Part shown: positions 39,853-58,415 of the stretch, piece by piece | Layout of the letters: every line of letters starts with the position of its first letter | Position numbering within the stretch: position 1 is the stretch's first letter | Assembly: GCF_039696035.1 (NCBI RefSeq) | Contig: NZ_CP155567.1 | Location: 2,289,001-2,353,000, forward strand | Reading direction: 5' to 3' | Source of the DNA: Microbulbifer sp. SAOS-129_SWC | GTDB lineage: Bacteria > Pseudomonadota > Gammaproteobacteria > Pseudomonadales > Cellvibrionaceae | Length of the DNA: 64,000 nucleotides | Notes under the pieces: generated by a model | The model's input: only the letters and a program-made list of their open reading frames with translations | What the model was told of the DNA's origin: nothing | Database searches by the model: none | Position numbers and translations under genes: made by a program

Positions 39853-42192
39853 CTAGACCGGTGGTGGCGCCAGCACCGTGCGGTTGCCGTTGTGCTCCGC
39901 TGGCGACACGACACCGGCGGACTCCATGGCGTCGATGATGCGCGCGGCGCGATTGTAGCCGATGCGCAGCTGGCGCTGTACCGAGGAGATGGAAGCCTTG
40001 CGCGATTTGGTGACGAACGCCACCGCCTCGTCGTAGAGCGCATCGGTTTCCGGATCGTCGCTGCCGTCTCCGTCGGTCTGCATGCCCGGTACCGGGATAC
40101 TGTTGTTGCTGTCATCGACAATACCGTCGATATAGTTGGGCTCACCGCGGCGGGCCCAGTCTGCCACCACCTTATGCACCTCGTGGTCATCGACGAAGGC
40201 ACCGTGGACGCGCACCGGCACGCCGCTGCCCGGCGGCAGGTACAGCATATCGCCGTGGCCGAGCAGTTGTTCGGCGCCGCCCTGGTCGAGAATCGTGCGC
40301 GAATCCACCTTTGACGACACCTGGAAGGCGATACGGGTGGGCACGTTGGCCTTGATCAGGCCGGTGATCACGTCCACCGACGGCCGCTGGGTGGCCAGCA
40401 GCAGGTGGATGCCGGCGGCGCGGGCCTTCTGCGCGATACGCGCGATCAGCTGCTCGACCTTCTTGCCGACGATCATCATCATGTCGGCAAATTCGTCGAT
40501 CACCACGACGATAGCCGGCAGCGGCTCCAGTTCCGGGCGTGTCTGCTCGGCTTCCGGCACGCTGGACATCGGATCCGGCTGCCACAGCGGATCTTCCAGC
40601 GGCGCCCCGGCTTCCTTGGCCTCGCGTACCTTGCGGTTGAAGCCGGCCAGGTTGCGCACGCCCATGGCGGCCATCAATTTGTAGCGCCGCTCCATTTCCC
40701 CCACGCACCAGCGCAGGCCGTTGGCGGCGTCGTTCATATCGGTGATCACCGGCGTCAGCAGGTGTGGGATACCCTCGTAAACCGACAGCTCGAGCATCTT
40801 CGGGTCCACCAGGATCAGGCGCACCTCTTCCGGGGTGGACTTGTACAGCAGCGACAGCAGCATCACGTTGATGCCCACCGACTTACCCGAGCCGGTGGTA
40901 CCGGCGACGAGCAAGTGCGGCATCTTGGCCAGGTCTGCCACCACCGGCTGGCCGGAGATATCGTGGCCCAGTGCCAGGGTCAGACGGGACTTGGCGTTGT
41001 CGTAGACATCCGCCGACAGCACCTCGGTCAGGCGCACCATCTGCCGATTCTCGTTGGGGATCTCGATGCCCACCACCGATTTGCCCGGAATCACTTCCAC
41101 CACGCGCACGCTGATCACCGCCAGCGAGCGCGCCAGGTCCTTGGCCAGGTTGGTGATCTTGCTCACCTTCACCCCGGCGGCCGGTTGTATCTCAAAGCGC
41201 GTGACTACCGGGCCGGGCAGTACCGAGACCACTTCGGCGACTACGCCGAAATCCTTCAGCTTCAGCTCCAGCAGGCGCGACAGGGCCTCGAGCGATTCAC
41301 GCGAGAATCCTGCTTTCTTGTTCTTGTCCGGCTCGTCCAGCAGCGATAGCGGCGGTAGCGTGCCGCTGACCGGGCCCTTGAACAGCTCGCCCTGCTTCTC
41401 CTTACTCGCGCGCGGGCTGGGCTTGGCGGCGGCTATAACCGGCTCGATCTTCGGCGGCAAGCGCTTGGTACTGCGCTGTTTTTCCTCTTCCACCGCCGCG
41501 CGGCGCACCACGATAGCCTCATGGGCGGCACGCTTTTCCTCGCGCTGCTGGCGCGCGCGCTGCATCCGGCTGCCCAGCCAGGCGAACAGGCCGAGCAGGT
41601 TGCGGCCAATGGCGTCGGCCAGTTTGAGCCACGACAGTCCGGTAAACACGGTAATGCCGATGGCGAACAGGGCCAGCAGCAATATGGTGGCGCCGACGTA
41701 GCCGAGGCTCGACTCCGTTGCCGAGGATACCGCGGCGCCGACAATGCCGCCGTTGGAGAACGGCAGCGGCTGTTCGGCCTGGGCAAAGCACAGAGTGGCC
41801 AGCGCGGCGCCGGCCACCAGGCACACCACCAGTCCGCCGAGGCGCAGCGCAAACAGCGGCCCGTGGAAGCGCGCATTGCGATCGCGCAGGATCCGGAAAG
41901 CGCGCCAGCCGATCAGTAGCGGGAAGACGTAGGCCATCCAGCCCAGCAGCGACAGGCACACATCGGCGAGCCAGGCACCGGTGGGGCCAATGGCGTTGTG
42001 GATGTCGCCGCCACGGCCGGTGTGGGACCAGCCCGGATCCTGCGGGGTGTAGCTCATCAGGCTGATGGCGAGCAGCAGTGCACCGGCGAGCAGCGCGATC
42101 AGTGCGCCCTCGCGCAACAGGCGGGCGATCAGGGATTCGTGCAGGCTGCTGCTGTCATTGGCGGATTGGTCGGTCGCGCTATCGGCCTTCAA
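39853..42192 (-). CDS. ftsK: DNA translocase FtsK
   Basis: 779 residues. An N-terminal membrane domain with four or five helices ([35 protein letters not shown]; and others to about residue 205) is followed by a short charged linker. The RecA-like motor has Walker [11 protein letters not shown] and Walker [12 protein letters not shown], and the C-terminal gamma winged helix ([20 protein letters not shown]) reads KOPS. It couples septum formation to chromosome dimer resolution with XerCD. The linker is short compared with E. coli (1329 residues) and close to the Pseudomonas form. Confidence 0.97.
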   Translation of the reverse strand: MKADSATDQSANDSSSLHESLIARLLREGALIALLAGALLLAISLMSYTPQDPGWSHTGRGGDIHNAIGPTGAWLADVCLSLLGWMAYVFPLLIGWRAFRILRDRNARFHGPLFALRLGGLVVCLVAGAALATLCFAQAEQPLPFSNGGIVGAAVSSATESSLGYVGATILLLALFAIGITVFTGLSWLKLADAIGRNLLGLFAWLGSRMQRARQQREEKRAAHEAIVVRRAAVEEEKQRSTKRLPPKIEPVIAAAKPSPRASKEKQGELFKGPVSGTLPPLSLLDEPDKNKKAGFSRESLEALSRLLELKLKDFGVVAEVVSVLPGPVVTRFEIQPAAGVKVSKITNLAKDLARSLAVISVRVVEVIPGKSVVGIEIPNENRQMVRLTEVLSADVYDNAKSRLTLALGHDISGQPVVADLAKMPHLLVAGTTGSGKSVGINVMLLSLLYKSTPEEVRLILVDPKMLELSVYEGIPHLLTPVITDMNDAANGLRWCVGEMERRYKLMAAMGVRNLAGFNRKVREAKEAGAPLEDPLWQPDPMSSVPEAEQTRPELEPLPAIVVVIDEFADMMMIVGKKVEQLIARIAQKARAAGIHLLLATQRPSVDVITGLIKANVPTRIAFQVSSKVDSRTILDQGGAEQLLGHGDMLYLPPGSGVPVRVHGAFVDDHEVHKVVADWARRGEPNYIDGIVDDSNNSIPVPGMQTDGDGSDDPETDALYDEAVAFVTKSRKASISSVQRQLRIGYNRAARIIDAMESAGVVSPAEHNGNRTVLAPPPV

Positions 42193-43598
<1,406 letters not shown>

Positions 43599-43704
43599 TC
43601 TTCATGCCCGCCGGGCGCGGGCAGTGCAGGAATATTGGGGCGATCCTTGTGATCGCCCTTTCTGTTTGCGTATGCTCGGAGTCTGAATCCGCGGGGATAG
43701 ACAC

Positions 43705-44424
43705 GTGACCGGAACCACTCAGGGCCACCTGACACTGCTTGACGACCAACAGGTTGAATTTCCCTCGACGGCACTGGCGCTCGACGACCCCAACGGCCTG
43801 CTCGCGATCGGCGGCGCACTGACGCCGGAGTGGCTGCTGGCGGCCTATCGGCGCGGCATCTTTCCCTGGTTTTCCAGCGACCAGCCGGTACTCTGGTGGA
43901 GCCCCTCGCCCCGCTGCGTCGTTTTCCCCGATCGCTTCCGTATCCGCCGCAGCCTGGGCAAGACCCTGCGCCGTGGCGAATTCCGGGTCACCTTTGACCG
44001 CGCTTTCGCCGCTGTCATCGAAGCCTGCCGCGGCCCGCGCCGCGATGAAACCGGCACCTGGATCACCACCGCCATGCGCGACGCCTATATCGAGATGCAC
44101 CACCGCGGCCATGCCCACTCGGTCGAAGTGTGGCGCGGCGAGACGCTTGTCGGGGGCCTCTATGGCCTGGCGCTGGGGCGGGTGTTCTTCGGCGAATCCA
44201 TGTTTCACCGCGCCACCGATGCCTCCAAAGTGGCTTTTGTCCACCTGGTGCGGCAATTAGAATTGTGGGGCTGCCCGCTGATCGACTGCCAGGTTGAAAA
44301 TCCTCACCTGGCCAGTCTGGGGGCGGTGACGATCCCTCGCGAGGATTTCGAACAGCTGCTCGAGACCGGCATTGCACAGTCGGACTTCCCGCAGCCCTGG
44401 AACCTGACGTGGACGTATGACTAA
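43705..44424 (+). CDS. aat: Leucyl/phenylalanyl-tRNA-protein transferase
   Basis: 239 residues. Family motifs include [66 protein letters not shown] (given in part) and [16 protein letters not shown]. It attaches leucine or phenylalanine to N-terminal lysine or arginine, making N-degrons for ClpS-ClpAP. It starts with GTG 43705. It overlaps the next gene by 8 bp, so the two transferases of the N-end rule are made together. Confidence 0.95.
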   Translation: MTGTTQGHLTLLDDQQVEFPSTALALDDPNGLLAIGGALTPEWLLAAYRRGIFPWFSSDQPVLWWSPSPRCVVFPDRFRIRRSLGKTLRRGEFRVTFDRAFAAVIEACRGPRRDETGTWITTAMRDAYIEMHHRGHAHSVEVWRGETLVGGLYGLALGRVFFGESMFHRATDASKVAFVHLVRQLELWGCPLIDCQVENPHLASLGAVTIPREDFEQLLETGIAQSDFPQPWNLTWTYD

Positions 44425-45136
44425 GTATTCGCAACTGGATGCCGTGCGCCTGCTGGCCACCGTGCCCCACCCCTGCGGCTACCTGCCGGAGCGGGAAGCC
44501 ACGACCGTGTTTGTCGATCCGCAGACGCCGATAGACCAGCGCCTCTACAGTCGCCTGTCTGAGCTGGGCTTTCGCCGCAGTGGAGAATATCTCTATCGGC
44601 CGCAGTGCGCCCGCTGCCAGGCGTGTGTGCCGGCACGCATCCCGGTGGCCCTGTTCGTACCCGATCGCAAGCAGCGGCGCTGCTGGCGGCGCAACCGCGA
44701 CCTGGATATCTTCCATGTCGATTGCGTCGATACCGATGAGCACTACGAGCTGTACGCGCGCTATATCGAACGCCGCCACCGCGATGGCGAGATGTACCCG
44801 CCCAGCCGCGAGCAGTACCGCAGCTTCCTCGGTGGCGCCTGGGGCACGACGCGCTATGTCGAAGTGCGTGCGCGCGGCCGCCTGGTCGCAGTTGCGGTTA
44901 CAGATCTGCTCAGCGCGGGCCTGTCGGCGATCTATACTTTTTTTGACCCGGACGAGGAGCGGCGTAGCCTCGGCAGCTACTGTATTCTCTACCAGATTGA
45001 GTGGGCGCGGCGCCTGGGGCTCTCCAGCCTCTATCTGGGCTACTGGATCGAGGAGTGCCAGAAAATGGCCTACAAGACCCAGTACCACCCCACCGAACTG
45101 CTCAGGGAGAACCGCTGGGCCCTGAAAAAGCCCTGA
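44417..45136 (+). CDS. bpt: Aspartate/glutamate leucyltransferase (Bpt)
   Basis: 239 residues of the ATE/Bpt family. The cysteine-rich N-terminal part has [18 protein letters not shown] and [18 protein letters not shown]. The GNAT-like core has [40 protein letters not shown] and [20 protein letters not shown]. It transfers leucine to N-terminal aspartate or glutamate. Coupled with aat upstream and followed by infA, with clpA and clpS nearby. Confidence 0.94.
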   Translation: MTKYSQLDAVRLLATVPHPCGYLPEREATTVFVDPQTPIDQRLYSRLSELGFRRSGEYLYRPQCARCQACVPARIPVALFVPDRKQRRCWRRNRDLDIFHVDCVDTDEHYELYARYIERRHRDGEMYPPSREQYRSFLGGAWGTTRYVEVRARGRLVAVAVTDLLSAGLSAIYTFFDPDEERRSLGSYCILYQIEWARRLGLSSLYLGYWIEECQKMAYKTQYHPTELLRENRWALKKP

Positions 45137-45287
45137 ATACCCCCTTCGGGCCGTGAATTCCTCCCTGCGCTTTGCCCTGCCGTGGCTTTTCGTGCAAAAT
45201 GCTCGCCCGTCGTGCCGCGGCCCCCTGTCATTGGGAGAGAGAGCCGGGGTAAAGGTCAAAACAAGATATTTTGAAGGTTACTGCCGC

Positions 45288-45506
45288 ATGGCAAAAGACG
45301 ATTACATTGAGATGGAAGGTGAGGTGATCGACACCCTGCCCAATACCACGTTCCGCGTAAAACTGGAAAACGGACATGTGGTGATCGCGCACATTTCCGG
45401 CAAGATGCGCAAAAACTACATTCGCATCCTCACCGGCGACAAGGTCAAGGTGGAGCTGACTCCCTACGACCTGACCAAAGGGCGCATCACCTACCGCGCT
45501 CGTTAA
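45288..45506 (+). CDS. infA: Translation initiation factor IF-1
   Basis: 72 residues, exact family length: [20 protein letters not shown], then [20 protein letters not shown] and a [17 protein letters not shown] end. An OB-fold protein that binds the 30S A site. The start is at 45288; the longer in-frame reading upstream is non-coding. It is followed by a bidirectional terminator shared with clpA. Confidence 0.98.
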   Translation: MAKDDYIEMEGEVIDTLPNTTFRVKLENGHVVIAHISGKMRKNYIRILTGDKVKVELTPYDLTKGRITYRAR

Positions 45507-45541
45507 GCCGAGATCCGACCGGCCCGGCCGGTTACGGAGAT

Positions 45542-45571
45542 AAAAAAGCCACCTCGAGGGTGGCTTTTTTT
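45542..45571. terminator. Bidirectional terminator between infA and clpA
   Basis: AGCCACC / GGTGGCT stem with a run of A on the left and T on the right, serving the convergent infA and clpA transcripts. Confidence 0.87.
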
Positions 45572-45600
45572 GGTTGCGGCCTCGACCGCGGAGTGCCCCG

Positions 45601-47877
<2,277 letters not shown>

Positions 47878-48001
47878 CTGAACCTCAAACCCTAGTCGCT
47901 AAATTTCCCCGTCAACTGCACTTCAGCAGCGCGCGCCGGAGGCCGGCGTCTTGAGTGTGCCTGATTCCGTTCAGGCGACGGGACCCTTAATCAGTCTGCC
48001 G

Positions 48002-48382
48002 TCAATCGTCTTCGCTCTCGTCCGCTTCGATCTCACACAGCAGTGGGTGCTGGTTGTCCCTGGCGAATTGATTGACCTGGGCGGCCTTTGTCTCCGCTAT
48101 ATCTCGAGTATAGACACCGCAGATCGCTTTTCCCTGCGTGTGTACCTGCAGCATCAATCGGGTGGCGCGCTCCCGGTCCGCCCCGAAAAAAACCTCCAGG
48201 GTTTCGACCACGAAGTCCATCGGGGTGTAGTCGTCATTGAGCATGATGACTTTGTACATGGGCGGGCGCTTGAGGCGCGGAGCGGCTTCCTCAAGTACAG
48301 GATCCCCGCCTGGATCATCGGAGTACGGCAGGTCTTCGTCGGCGCCACTGGAGTGTAGTTTAATGGCTGGTGATATTCCCAT
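48002..48382 (-). CDS. clpS: ClpS adaptor protein
   Basis: 126 residues. The core matches Clp[21 protein letters not shown], the ligand-pocket residues in [21 protein letters not shown], and HPLLCEIE at the end. It delivers N-degron proteins to ClpAP. The N-terminal extension (about 40 residues) is acidic and longer than in E. coli. An internal start is possible, but the frame has coding character from the first ATG. Confidence 0.95.
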   Translation of the reverse strand: MGISPAIKLHSSGADEDLPYSDDPGGDPVLEEAAPRLKRPPMYKVIMLNDDYTPMDFVVETLEVFFGADRERATRLMLQVHTQGKAICGVYTRDIAETKAAQVNQFARDNQHPLLCEIEADESEDD

Positions 48383-48601
48383 AGTGCTAGCTTGTGCGAA
48401 TCATCGGTGAACAGGCAATACCGGGTACGCCCAGTACCAGGTGCGACCCCGCTTTCACGGCCCGCCATTGTAACCTCATTTGCCGTGTGGCACAGCGGGC
48501 GCCAACAGGCCTTGACATTGGTAGATCAGTTGGCTACAAGAGATATTGCTCGCATAACAAACGGGCGCACCCGCCGAAGGATCGCGGGTGTAGAGTGGAT
48601 G

Positions 48602-48632
48602 ATGCATATAGAAATATGCATTTAAATGCATA
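48602..48632. promoter_or_regulatory. ATGCAT palindrome cluster upstream of cspD
   Basis: Three ATGCAT units in 30 bp. The first two form ATGCATAT-AGAA-ATATGCAT (48602-48621), and the second and third form a perfect 18-bp palindrome TATGCATTTAAATGCATA (48615-48632). It lies 72-102 bp before the cspD start, in the expected promoter zone. The binding protein is unknown. Confidence 0.5.
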
Positions 48633-48703
48633 AAAGTGCAGATAACTATAAGAGACTCTGTAAGGTGGCTCACTGCCGCCCAGGCAATTAGAGGGAATTC
48701 GCC

Positions 48704-48991
48704 ATGCCTACCGGTACCGTCAAGTGGTTTAACAACGCCAAGGGATATGGGTTTATTCTTGCGGACGAAGGAGGGGAGGATCTGTTCGCGCACTACTCCG
48801 CCATCCAGATGGAAGGTTATCGCACCTTGAAGGCTGGCCAGCAGGTCACCTTTGATATCATCAAGGGCGACAAAGGCTATCACGCCGCCAATATCGTGGC
48901 AGGCACGGGTGCCAGCACCGGCACGTCCCGGGACGGCGGTTCCGGCGAAGCGCACACCGAGCGCGAAAAAGAAGCCGAAGCGCTGAGCTGA
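48704..48991 (+). CDS. cspD: Cold-shock-domain protein CspD
   Basis: 95 residues. Standard cold shock domain: MPTGTVKWFNNAKGYGFI, the EGGEDLFAHYSAIQMEGYRTLK RNP region and QQVTFDI. The C-terminal tail beyond residue 68 is polar and charged. CspD proteins bind single-stranded DNA/RNA and slow replication in stationary phase. Placement between clpS and icd matches the known order. The 5' leader is about 70 bp and follows an ATGCAT palindrome cluster. Confidence 0.95.
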   Translation: MPTGTVKWFNNAKGYGFILADEGGEDLFAHYSAIQMEGYRTLKAGQQVTFDIIKGDKGYHAANIVAGTGASTGTSRDGGSGEAHTEREKEAEALS

Positions 48992-49027
48992 GCGCATCCG
49001 CGCGAGCCCGGAATAGAGAATTCGCAC

Positions 49028-49062
49028 AAAAAAAGCCCCACACCGCGGTGTGGGGCTTTTTT
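49028..49062. terminator. Bidirectional terminator between cspD and icd
   Basis: GCCCCACACCG (49035-49045) directly followed by its perfect complement CGGTGTGGGGC (49046-49056), flanked by A and T runs. It serves both convergent genes. Confidence 0.92.
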
Positions 49063-49097
49063 GCAATTCGGGGCCGCGGCGCGGCCCCTCAAGCCAA

Positions 49098-50348
<1,251 letters not shown>

Positions 50349-50495
50349 ATTGCTTAAACTCCCAAAACTCTGTGACTATTTAGGTCGGGTGTTGCTTGCG
50401 CCACCCCAAATACTCCGGGGGCGGCATGAAAAATCGGCCGGATTATATCAGCATCCGCTCATTTTTGTAGTTGGATTACAATAGCCCATTTTTTT

Positions 50496-51101
50496 ATGGC
50501 CAGAATCATCCTGTTCAACAAGCCCTACGGCGTACTGACCCAGTTCACCGACGACCGCGGGCGCCCTACTCTCGCCGATTACATTCGCGACAAGGGCTTC
50601 TATGCCGCCGGGCGGCTGGATTTCGACTCCGAGGGCCTGCTGCTGCTCACCGACGACGGCGCGCTGCAACACCGTATCAGCCACCCGCGCCAGAAACTGG
50701 CGAAGACCTACTGGGTTCAGGTCGAAGGCGAGATCGACGAGGCCGCCCTGGCCGCCCTGCGCCGCGGGGTGCCACTGAAAGATGGCCTCACCGCACCGGC
50801 CAGGGCGCGCCCGCTGGCCCCGCCGGCAGTGTGGCCCCGGGTGCCACCGGTGCGCGAGCGCAAATCGATACCCACCTCCTGGCTGGAGCTGACTATCGGC
50901 GAGGGGCGCAACCGCCAGGTGCGCCGGATGACCGCCGCGGTAGGCTTCCCCACCCTGCGACTGATCCGCACGGCGATTGGCAGCTGGAATCTTGGCCAGC
51001 TGGCGCCCGGCCAACAGCGCATTGAAGAAGTCTTCTCGGCGCCGGCCGGCAAGCGCAAGGCAGCACCGGCGCGGCGCCCGCACTCGCGCCGGCGCCGCTA
51101 A
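50496..51101 (+). CDS. rluE: 23S rRNA pseudouridine synthase, RluE-like
   Basis: 201 residues of the RsuA/RluE branch without an S4 domain: [17 protein letters not shown], the catalytic aspartate motif [18 protein letters not shown], and [20 protein letters not shown]. It modifies a uridine of 23S rRNA. It lies divergent from icd and upstream of mnmA. The C-terminal tail is very basic ([16 protein letters not shown]). Confidence 0.93.
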   Translation: MARIILFNKPYGVLTQFTDDRGRPTLADYIRDKGFYAAGRLDFDSEGLLLLTDDGALQHRISHPRQKLAKTYWVQVEGEIDEAALAALRRGVPLKDGLTAPARARPLAPPAVWPRVPPVRERKSIPTSWLELTIGEGRNRQVRRMTAAVGFPTLRLIRTAIGSWNLGQLAPGQQRIEEVFSAPAGKRKAAPARRPHSRRRR

Positions 51102-51226
51102 GCTTTTATCGAGTGTGAGGTGGCGGTTTCCCGGCCGCGACAGCCCCGCGTAACCGCACTCTTGGTCACAGACCCCAAACACGGGTAAAATTCGCCCCCT
51201 TTTTAACAGCCAGCGGCTTCCGATAG

Positions 51227-52369
<1,143 letters not shown>

Positions 52370-52413
52370 GCGCCGGGTTACCGGCAACTTCCACGGGGAA
52401 TTAAGGAGCGATT

Positions 52414-54439
<2,026 letters not shown>

Positions 54440-54451
54440 TTTCGACTCTTT

Positions 54452-54476
54452 GACGGGCGCTACGCGCCCGTTTTTT
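54452..54476 (+). terminator. Terminator after purB
   Basis: GACGGGCG...CGCCCGTT hairpin followed by six T residues, 13 bp after the purB stop codon. Confidence 0.87.
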
Positions 54477-54537
54477 CCTATCCCGCTGGCCTTGTGCCGA
54501 ACCGGGAGGGCGCTCTCCCTCCCGGTTTGCGAGCCAA

Positions 54538-55722
54538 GTGCCACGTCCTGATGCCTGGTGCACGATCGTGGTCAAACCTCTTACTAATCTGGGCAATATG
54601 CCCGTCGCCGAATTCATGCGCGACTACTGGCAGCAGAAGCCGCTGCTGATCCGCAACGCCTTCCCCGACTTCGAGTCGCCAATTTCCGGTGAGGAACTCG
54701 CCGGGATGGCGCTGGAAGAGGCGGTGGAGTCGCGGCTGGTACTGGAAAATGGCGAAAGCGGCCCCTGGGAACTGCGCAACGGGCCGTTTAGCGAAGAAGA
54801 TTTCCTGTCCCTGCCGAAAACACACTGGACCCTGCTGGTGCAGGCGGTGGACCAGTGGCTGTCGGAACTGGCGGAACTGAAGCAGGCGTTTCGCTTTATT
54901 CCGGATTGGCGCCTGGACGATGTGATGATCAGCTATGCCGCCGATCAGGGCAGTGTCGGGCCGCATTTCGATTACTACGATGTGTTCCTGCTGCAGGCGG
55001 AAGGCAAACGCCGCTGGCAGGTGGGCGCGAAAGCGGATGAAAGCAGCCCGCGCGTAGAGGGCACGCCGCTGAAGATCCTGCGTGAATTCACCGCCGAGGA
55101 CAGCTGGGTGCTGGAGCCCGGCGACATGCTCTACCTGCCGCCGCAATACAGCCACTGGGGCGTGGCCGAGGGCGGTTGCACGACCATTTCCATCGGTTTT
55201 CGGGCGCCGTCGGCGCGCACGATCCTCGAGGACCTGGCCGCGGAGCTGGCGCACGGTCTGCCGGAACATCTGCGCTATACCGATGCGGGCCGGGCACCGG
55301 CCACAGCGCCGGCGGAAATCGATCCCGCTTCGGTACAGGGGTTGCGCGCGCAGTTGCAGGAGTGGCTGCAGCAGCCACAGAATATCGCGCAGTGGTTCGG
55401 TGCGGTCATGACCGAAGCCAAGTACCCGGATACCGTGGCGCTGGATGCGGGCAGCGCCGACGACTGGCGCGAGCAACTGGCGCAGGGCGCCGAGCTGGTG
55501 CTGAACCCGGCATCGCGCTGCGCCTTCTGTCGCGATCCGGAGACCCTGTTTGTGGACGGCGAGAGCTTCCCCGCTCCCCTGCCCTTTGCCGAGCAATTCT
55601 GCCAGACGCACCGGATTGTGCAGGCGGATGTCGAGCGCCATCCGCAAATGGCCGCGGCCGGTGGCCCGATCGAGTTGCTGGTGGCGCAGGGCACGCTGAT
55701 CTATCCGCCCGAGGACTTCTGA
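54538..55722 (+). CDS. JmjC/cupin 2-oxoglutarate-dependent ribosomal protein hydroxylase (RoxA/YcfD type)
   Basis: 394 residues from the first ATG; GTG 54568 or ATG 54598 would fit the family start better, because homologs begin near MRDYWQQKPLLIRNAFP. The JmjC-type core has the Fe(II) site H-x-D in VGPHFDYYDVFLLQ, a distal histidine in LPPQYSHWGVA, and the preceding GDMLYLP. The C-terminal part is helical with a winged-helix-like end. YcfD/RoxA hydroxylates an arginine of ribosomal protein uL16. Placed after purB as in related genomes. Confidence 0.87.
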   Translation: MPRPDAWCTIVVKPLTNLGNMPVAEFMRDYWQQKPLLIRNAFPDFESPISGEELAGMALEEAVESRLVLENGESGPWELRNGPFSEEDFLSLPKTHWTLLVQAVDQWLSELAELKQAFRFIPDWRLDDVMISYAADQGSVGPHFDYYDVFLLQAEGKRRWQVGAKADESSPRVEGTPLKILREFTAEDSWVLEPGDMLYLPPQYSHWGVAEGGCTTISIGFRAPSARTILEDLAAELAHGLPEHLRYTDAGRAPATAPAEIDPASVQGLRAQLQEWLQQPQNIAQWFGAVMTEAKYPDTVALDAGSADDWREQLAQGAELVLNPASRCAFCRDPETLFVDGESFPAPLPFAEQFCQTHRIVQADVERHPQMAAAGGPIELLVAQGTLIYPPEDF

Positions 55723-55723
55723 C

Positions 55724-56146
55724 ATGAGCGTGGAAATTCGGCCCGCCGACTGGGCGCGGGAACGCGAGCAGATTCGCAGCGTGCGCGACGCGGTATTTGT
55801 GCGCGAACAGCAGGTGGACCCGAAAATCGAATGGGATGATTGCGAAGCGCGGGCGCAGCACTTCCTGGTCCTGCGCGATGGCACGGCGGTGGGCACCGGG
55901 CGCCTGCTGCCGAGTGGCAAGATCGGCCGTATGGCGATTCTCCAGTGCGAGCGCGGTACCGGCCTGGGCCTACGCCTGCTGGCACAGATCTGCGACTTCG
56001 CGCGGCAGCGCGGCGACAAGGAGGTCTACCTGCACGCCCAATGCCACGCCGAAGACTTCTACCACAAGGCCGGTTTCAGCACCGCGGGCGGGGTTTTCAG
56101 TGAAGCCGATATCCCGCATGTGAAAATGGTGCGCGCTCTTGGCTGA
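55724..56146 (+). CDS. GNAT-family N-acetyltransferase (YjcF/ElaA-like)
   Basis: 140 residues. GNAT core: RSVRDAVFVREQQVDPKIEW, GTGRLLPSGKIGRMAIL, the acetyl-CoA loop ERGTGLGLRLLAQIC and FYHKAGFSTAGGVFSEADIPH. The V-F-(V/I)-x-E-Q-x-V start is typical of the YjcF/ElaA group. The substrate is unknown. It begins 1 bp after the cupin gene and overlaps the next gene by 8 bp, so the three are likely one operon. Confidence 0.87.
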   Translation: MSVEIRPADWAREREQIRSVRDAVFVREQQVDPKIEWDDCEARAQHFLVLRDGTAVGTGRLLPSGKIGRMAILQCERGTGLGLRLLAQICDFARQRGDKEVYLHAQCHAEDFYHKAGFSTAGGVFSEADIPHVKMVRALG

Positions 56147-56630
56147 CAGCGGGCAGAGCGCACAGGCGCTGGCCGATCTCGAGCAGTTTCGCTACGCGAT
56201 GGTCGAGCTGCTGCGCGGCGCCAGTCGCGAAGTGGATATCTTCTCCGCGCAATTGGCGCACGCGCTGTATCACGATGCCGGCGTGACCGAGGCGCTGTCG
56301 GATTTTGCCCGCAGCAGCCGCGTTGCCCGTGTGCGCCTGCTGGTACGGGACACCGAACCGATGGTGCGCCGCTTTCACCGGGTCGCCGCCCTCTTCCAGC
56401 GCCTGAGTTCGCGAATTGAACTGCGCCGTATTGAGGCGACCGTGGACACCCCGGACTGGGAGTTTGCCATCGCCGATGGCCGTCAGCTGGTGGTGTGCGA
56501 CGATCGCCGGCAGTGGTGCGGGTTGTTTGAACGCGCCAACCCGGCACGCGCGCGCCAGCTTGGCGATGCCTTTGAGCGCGAGTGGCCGCTGGCGGCGGCC
56601 GACCCGAATCTGCGTCGACTACAACTCTGA
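56139..56630 (+). CDS. Conserved hypothetical protein (DUF7931-like)
   Basis: 163 residues from a TTG inside the end of the GNAT gene. It has a Rossmann/PLD-like alternating pattern: VELLRGASREVDIFSAQLAH, VARVRLLVRDTEPMVRRFHR, and a C-terminal DRRQWCGLFERANPARARQL. It resembles a phospholipase-D-like half without the H-x-K motif, and I recall such proteins beside this GNAT gene in Pseudomonas relatives. The function is unknown. Confidence 0.65.
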   Translation: MADSGQSAQALADLEQFRYAMVELLRGASREVDIFSAQLAHALYHDAGVTEALSDFARSSRVARVRLLVRDTEPMVRRFHRVAALFQRLSSRIELRRIEATVDTPDWEFAIADGRQLVVCDDRRQWCGLFERANPARARQLGDAFEREWPLAAADPNLRRLQL

Positions 56631-56886
56631 CCGTTCCCGAACCATTCCGCGCCGCAAGTGCGGCGGACAGCACATTTCCGACATCCAGACCGCACCTACC
56701 CTGGCCGTGGCGCGAGATTGCCTTGGGCAACGGGGAAATTCCGTTAGCATGAATTCCGAAAGACAGCGCTGTCACCAGCGCGCTATTGCTGTCTTTTCCG
56801 CCTGAGTTAGAAAAACGGCCCGCAACGGGCCTTAGATCCATGGCGGCACACAGGAATTGATAACAACAATACAGAAGGAGAATCCC

Positions 56887-58374
56887 ATGAAAATGCGCAC
56901 AGCGCCGCACACCCGGCTATCGCTGCGGCTTCCCCGCCAGTTGGCCGTGGCCCTGGTGGCGGGTTGCCTGCTCCCTGGCACCCGGGCGATGGCACACGGC
57001 ACGATGGTGGTACCGGAGAGCCGGGTGTACAAATGTTTTCTCGACAACCCCGAGAACCCCTCGGATCCCGCCTGCGCCGCGGCGAAAGATGTCGCCGGGT
57101 CCCAGGCTTTCTACGACTGGAACAGCATTCGCCAGGGCAACGCCGCCGGCGATCACCAAACGGTGGTACCGGACGGCCAGCTCTGTTCCGGCGGCGGTGC
57201 CGAATTTGCCGGACTCGACCTCGCGCGCCCCGACTGGCAGGCGACACCGATCGCCCCCAAGGCTGACGGGACCTTCGACTTCGAGTTCTATGCCACCGCG
57301 CCCCACGCCACCCAGGAGTGGATCTTCTATGTCACCCGCCAGGGTTACAGCGGCGATACCCCGTTGAAGTGGAGTGACCTGTTCGAGTTCTGCCGCCTCG
57401 GCAATGTGGCGCTCGGCGCCGACAATCACTACACCCTCAACTGCCCGCTGCCATCGGTCACCGGCAAGCATGTGATCTACACCGTGTGGCAGCGCGCCGA
57501 CAGCCCCGAAGCGTTTTACACCTGTACCGATGTCGTGCTCGGCGATGGCACCAGCAGCCCCTGGGCCGATGAAGGAGCGCTCAATGCACAGAGTGATCTG
57601 GTCGCCGGTAGCACCGTGACACTGCGGCTGTTCAACAGTGGTGGCAACGATGTCGAGAGCCTGCCCTACTCGCTCGCCGCGGACATGACCGCCGCCGAGT
57701 GGGCCTACGCTTTTGCCCAGTACGTCAACAGCCAGTCCCAGTACGCGCGCATCGGCGTACTCGACCCGGATAGCGGCGCGATTACACCGGTGCAATCGGC
57801 GTCGGCAAACCGGGTCTTCACCCAGGCAGATATGGACCTGAGCCATCAAGTGGAATTCGACATTCCCGCTGGCAACAGCGCGCCGGTCGCGGTTGTCGCG
57901 GCGGACCCCGCTGCTCTCACTGGCGCCGGCAGTGTATCGCTGTCAGCGGCGGGTTCCAGTGATCCGGATGGGGATGCGCTGACCTACAGCTGGAGTATCA
58001 CGGCCGGAACCGGCGCGAGCCTCAGCAGCACCAGCGGCGCCAATGTGACCCTGAGCCTCGCAGAACCGACGGCGGACCAGACGGTAACCGTTTCGCTCAG
58101 CGTCAGCGACGGTGAGCTCGGCGATGCTGCCAGCGTCGATATCAACCACAGTGCCAGTGGCGACACCGGTGGCGGTAGCGGCGGCAACTACGACTATGCC
58201 TATCCGGACGGTATCGGCAGCTATGTGCCGGGCGAAACCGTCGTGCTGGGTAGCGATGGTAACCGCTACCAGTGCCGGCCCTGGCCCTACGGCGACTGGT
58301 GCAATATCGACAGCGCCTACCACTACGCGCCGGGCAGCGGCGTAAACTGGCAGGACGCCTGGACCCAGCTGTAA
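56887..58374 (+). CDS. Secreted lytic polysaccharide monooxygenase (AA10) with PKD-like and CBM5/12 domains
   Basis: 495 residues. The signal peptide ends at A36 so that the mature protein starts with H37 (AHGTMVVPESRVYKCF), the first copper histidine; the second is in TAPHATQEWIFYV. The AA10 domain runs to about residue 230. A domain with a PKD-like part (SDPDGDALTYSWSI) follows, and the C-terminal carbohydrate-binding module (YVPGETVVLG, QCRPWPYGDWC) is of the chitin-binding CBM5/12 type. It cleaves crystalline chitin or cellulose oxidatively outside the cell. The start at 56887 follows AGAAGGAG. Confidence 0.9.
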   Translation: MKMRTAPHTRLSLRLPRQLAVALVAGCLLPGTRAMAHGTMVVPESRVYKCFLDNPENPSDPACAAAKDVAGSQAFYDWNSIRQGNAAGDHQTVVPDGQLCSGGGAEFAGLDLARPDWQATPIAPKADGTFDFEFYATAPHATQEWIFYVTRQGYSGDTPLKWSDLFEFCRLGNVALGADNHYTLNCPLPSVTGKHVIYTVWQRADSPEAFYTCTDVVLGDGTSSPWADEGALNAQSDLVAGSTVTLRLFNSGGNDVESLPYSLAADMTAAEWAYAFAQYVNSQSQYARIGVLDPDSGAITPVQSASANRVFTQADMDLSHQVEFDIPAGNSAPVAVVAADPAALTGAGSVSLSAAGSSDPDGDALTYSWSITAGTGASLSSTSGANVTLSLAEPTADQTVTVSLSVSDGELGDAASVDINHSASGDTGGGSGGNYDYAYPDGIGSYVPGETVVLGSDGNRYQCRPWPYGDWCNIDSAYHYAPGSGVNWQDAWTQL

Positions 58375-58415
58375 CCGCGCAGCCCTCTCCCGCTCGCGGG
58401 AGAGGGCCGCACTCA

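Noticed and set aside
54478-56019. 513-codon minus-strand open frame opposite the cupin and GNAT genes
   Set aside because: It covers two well-supported genes on the other strand, with arginine-rich shadow composition.
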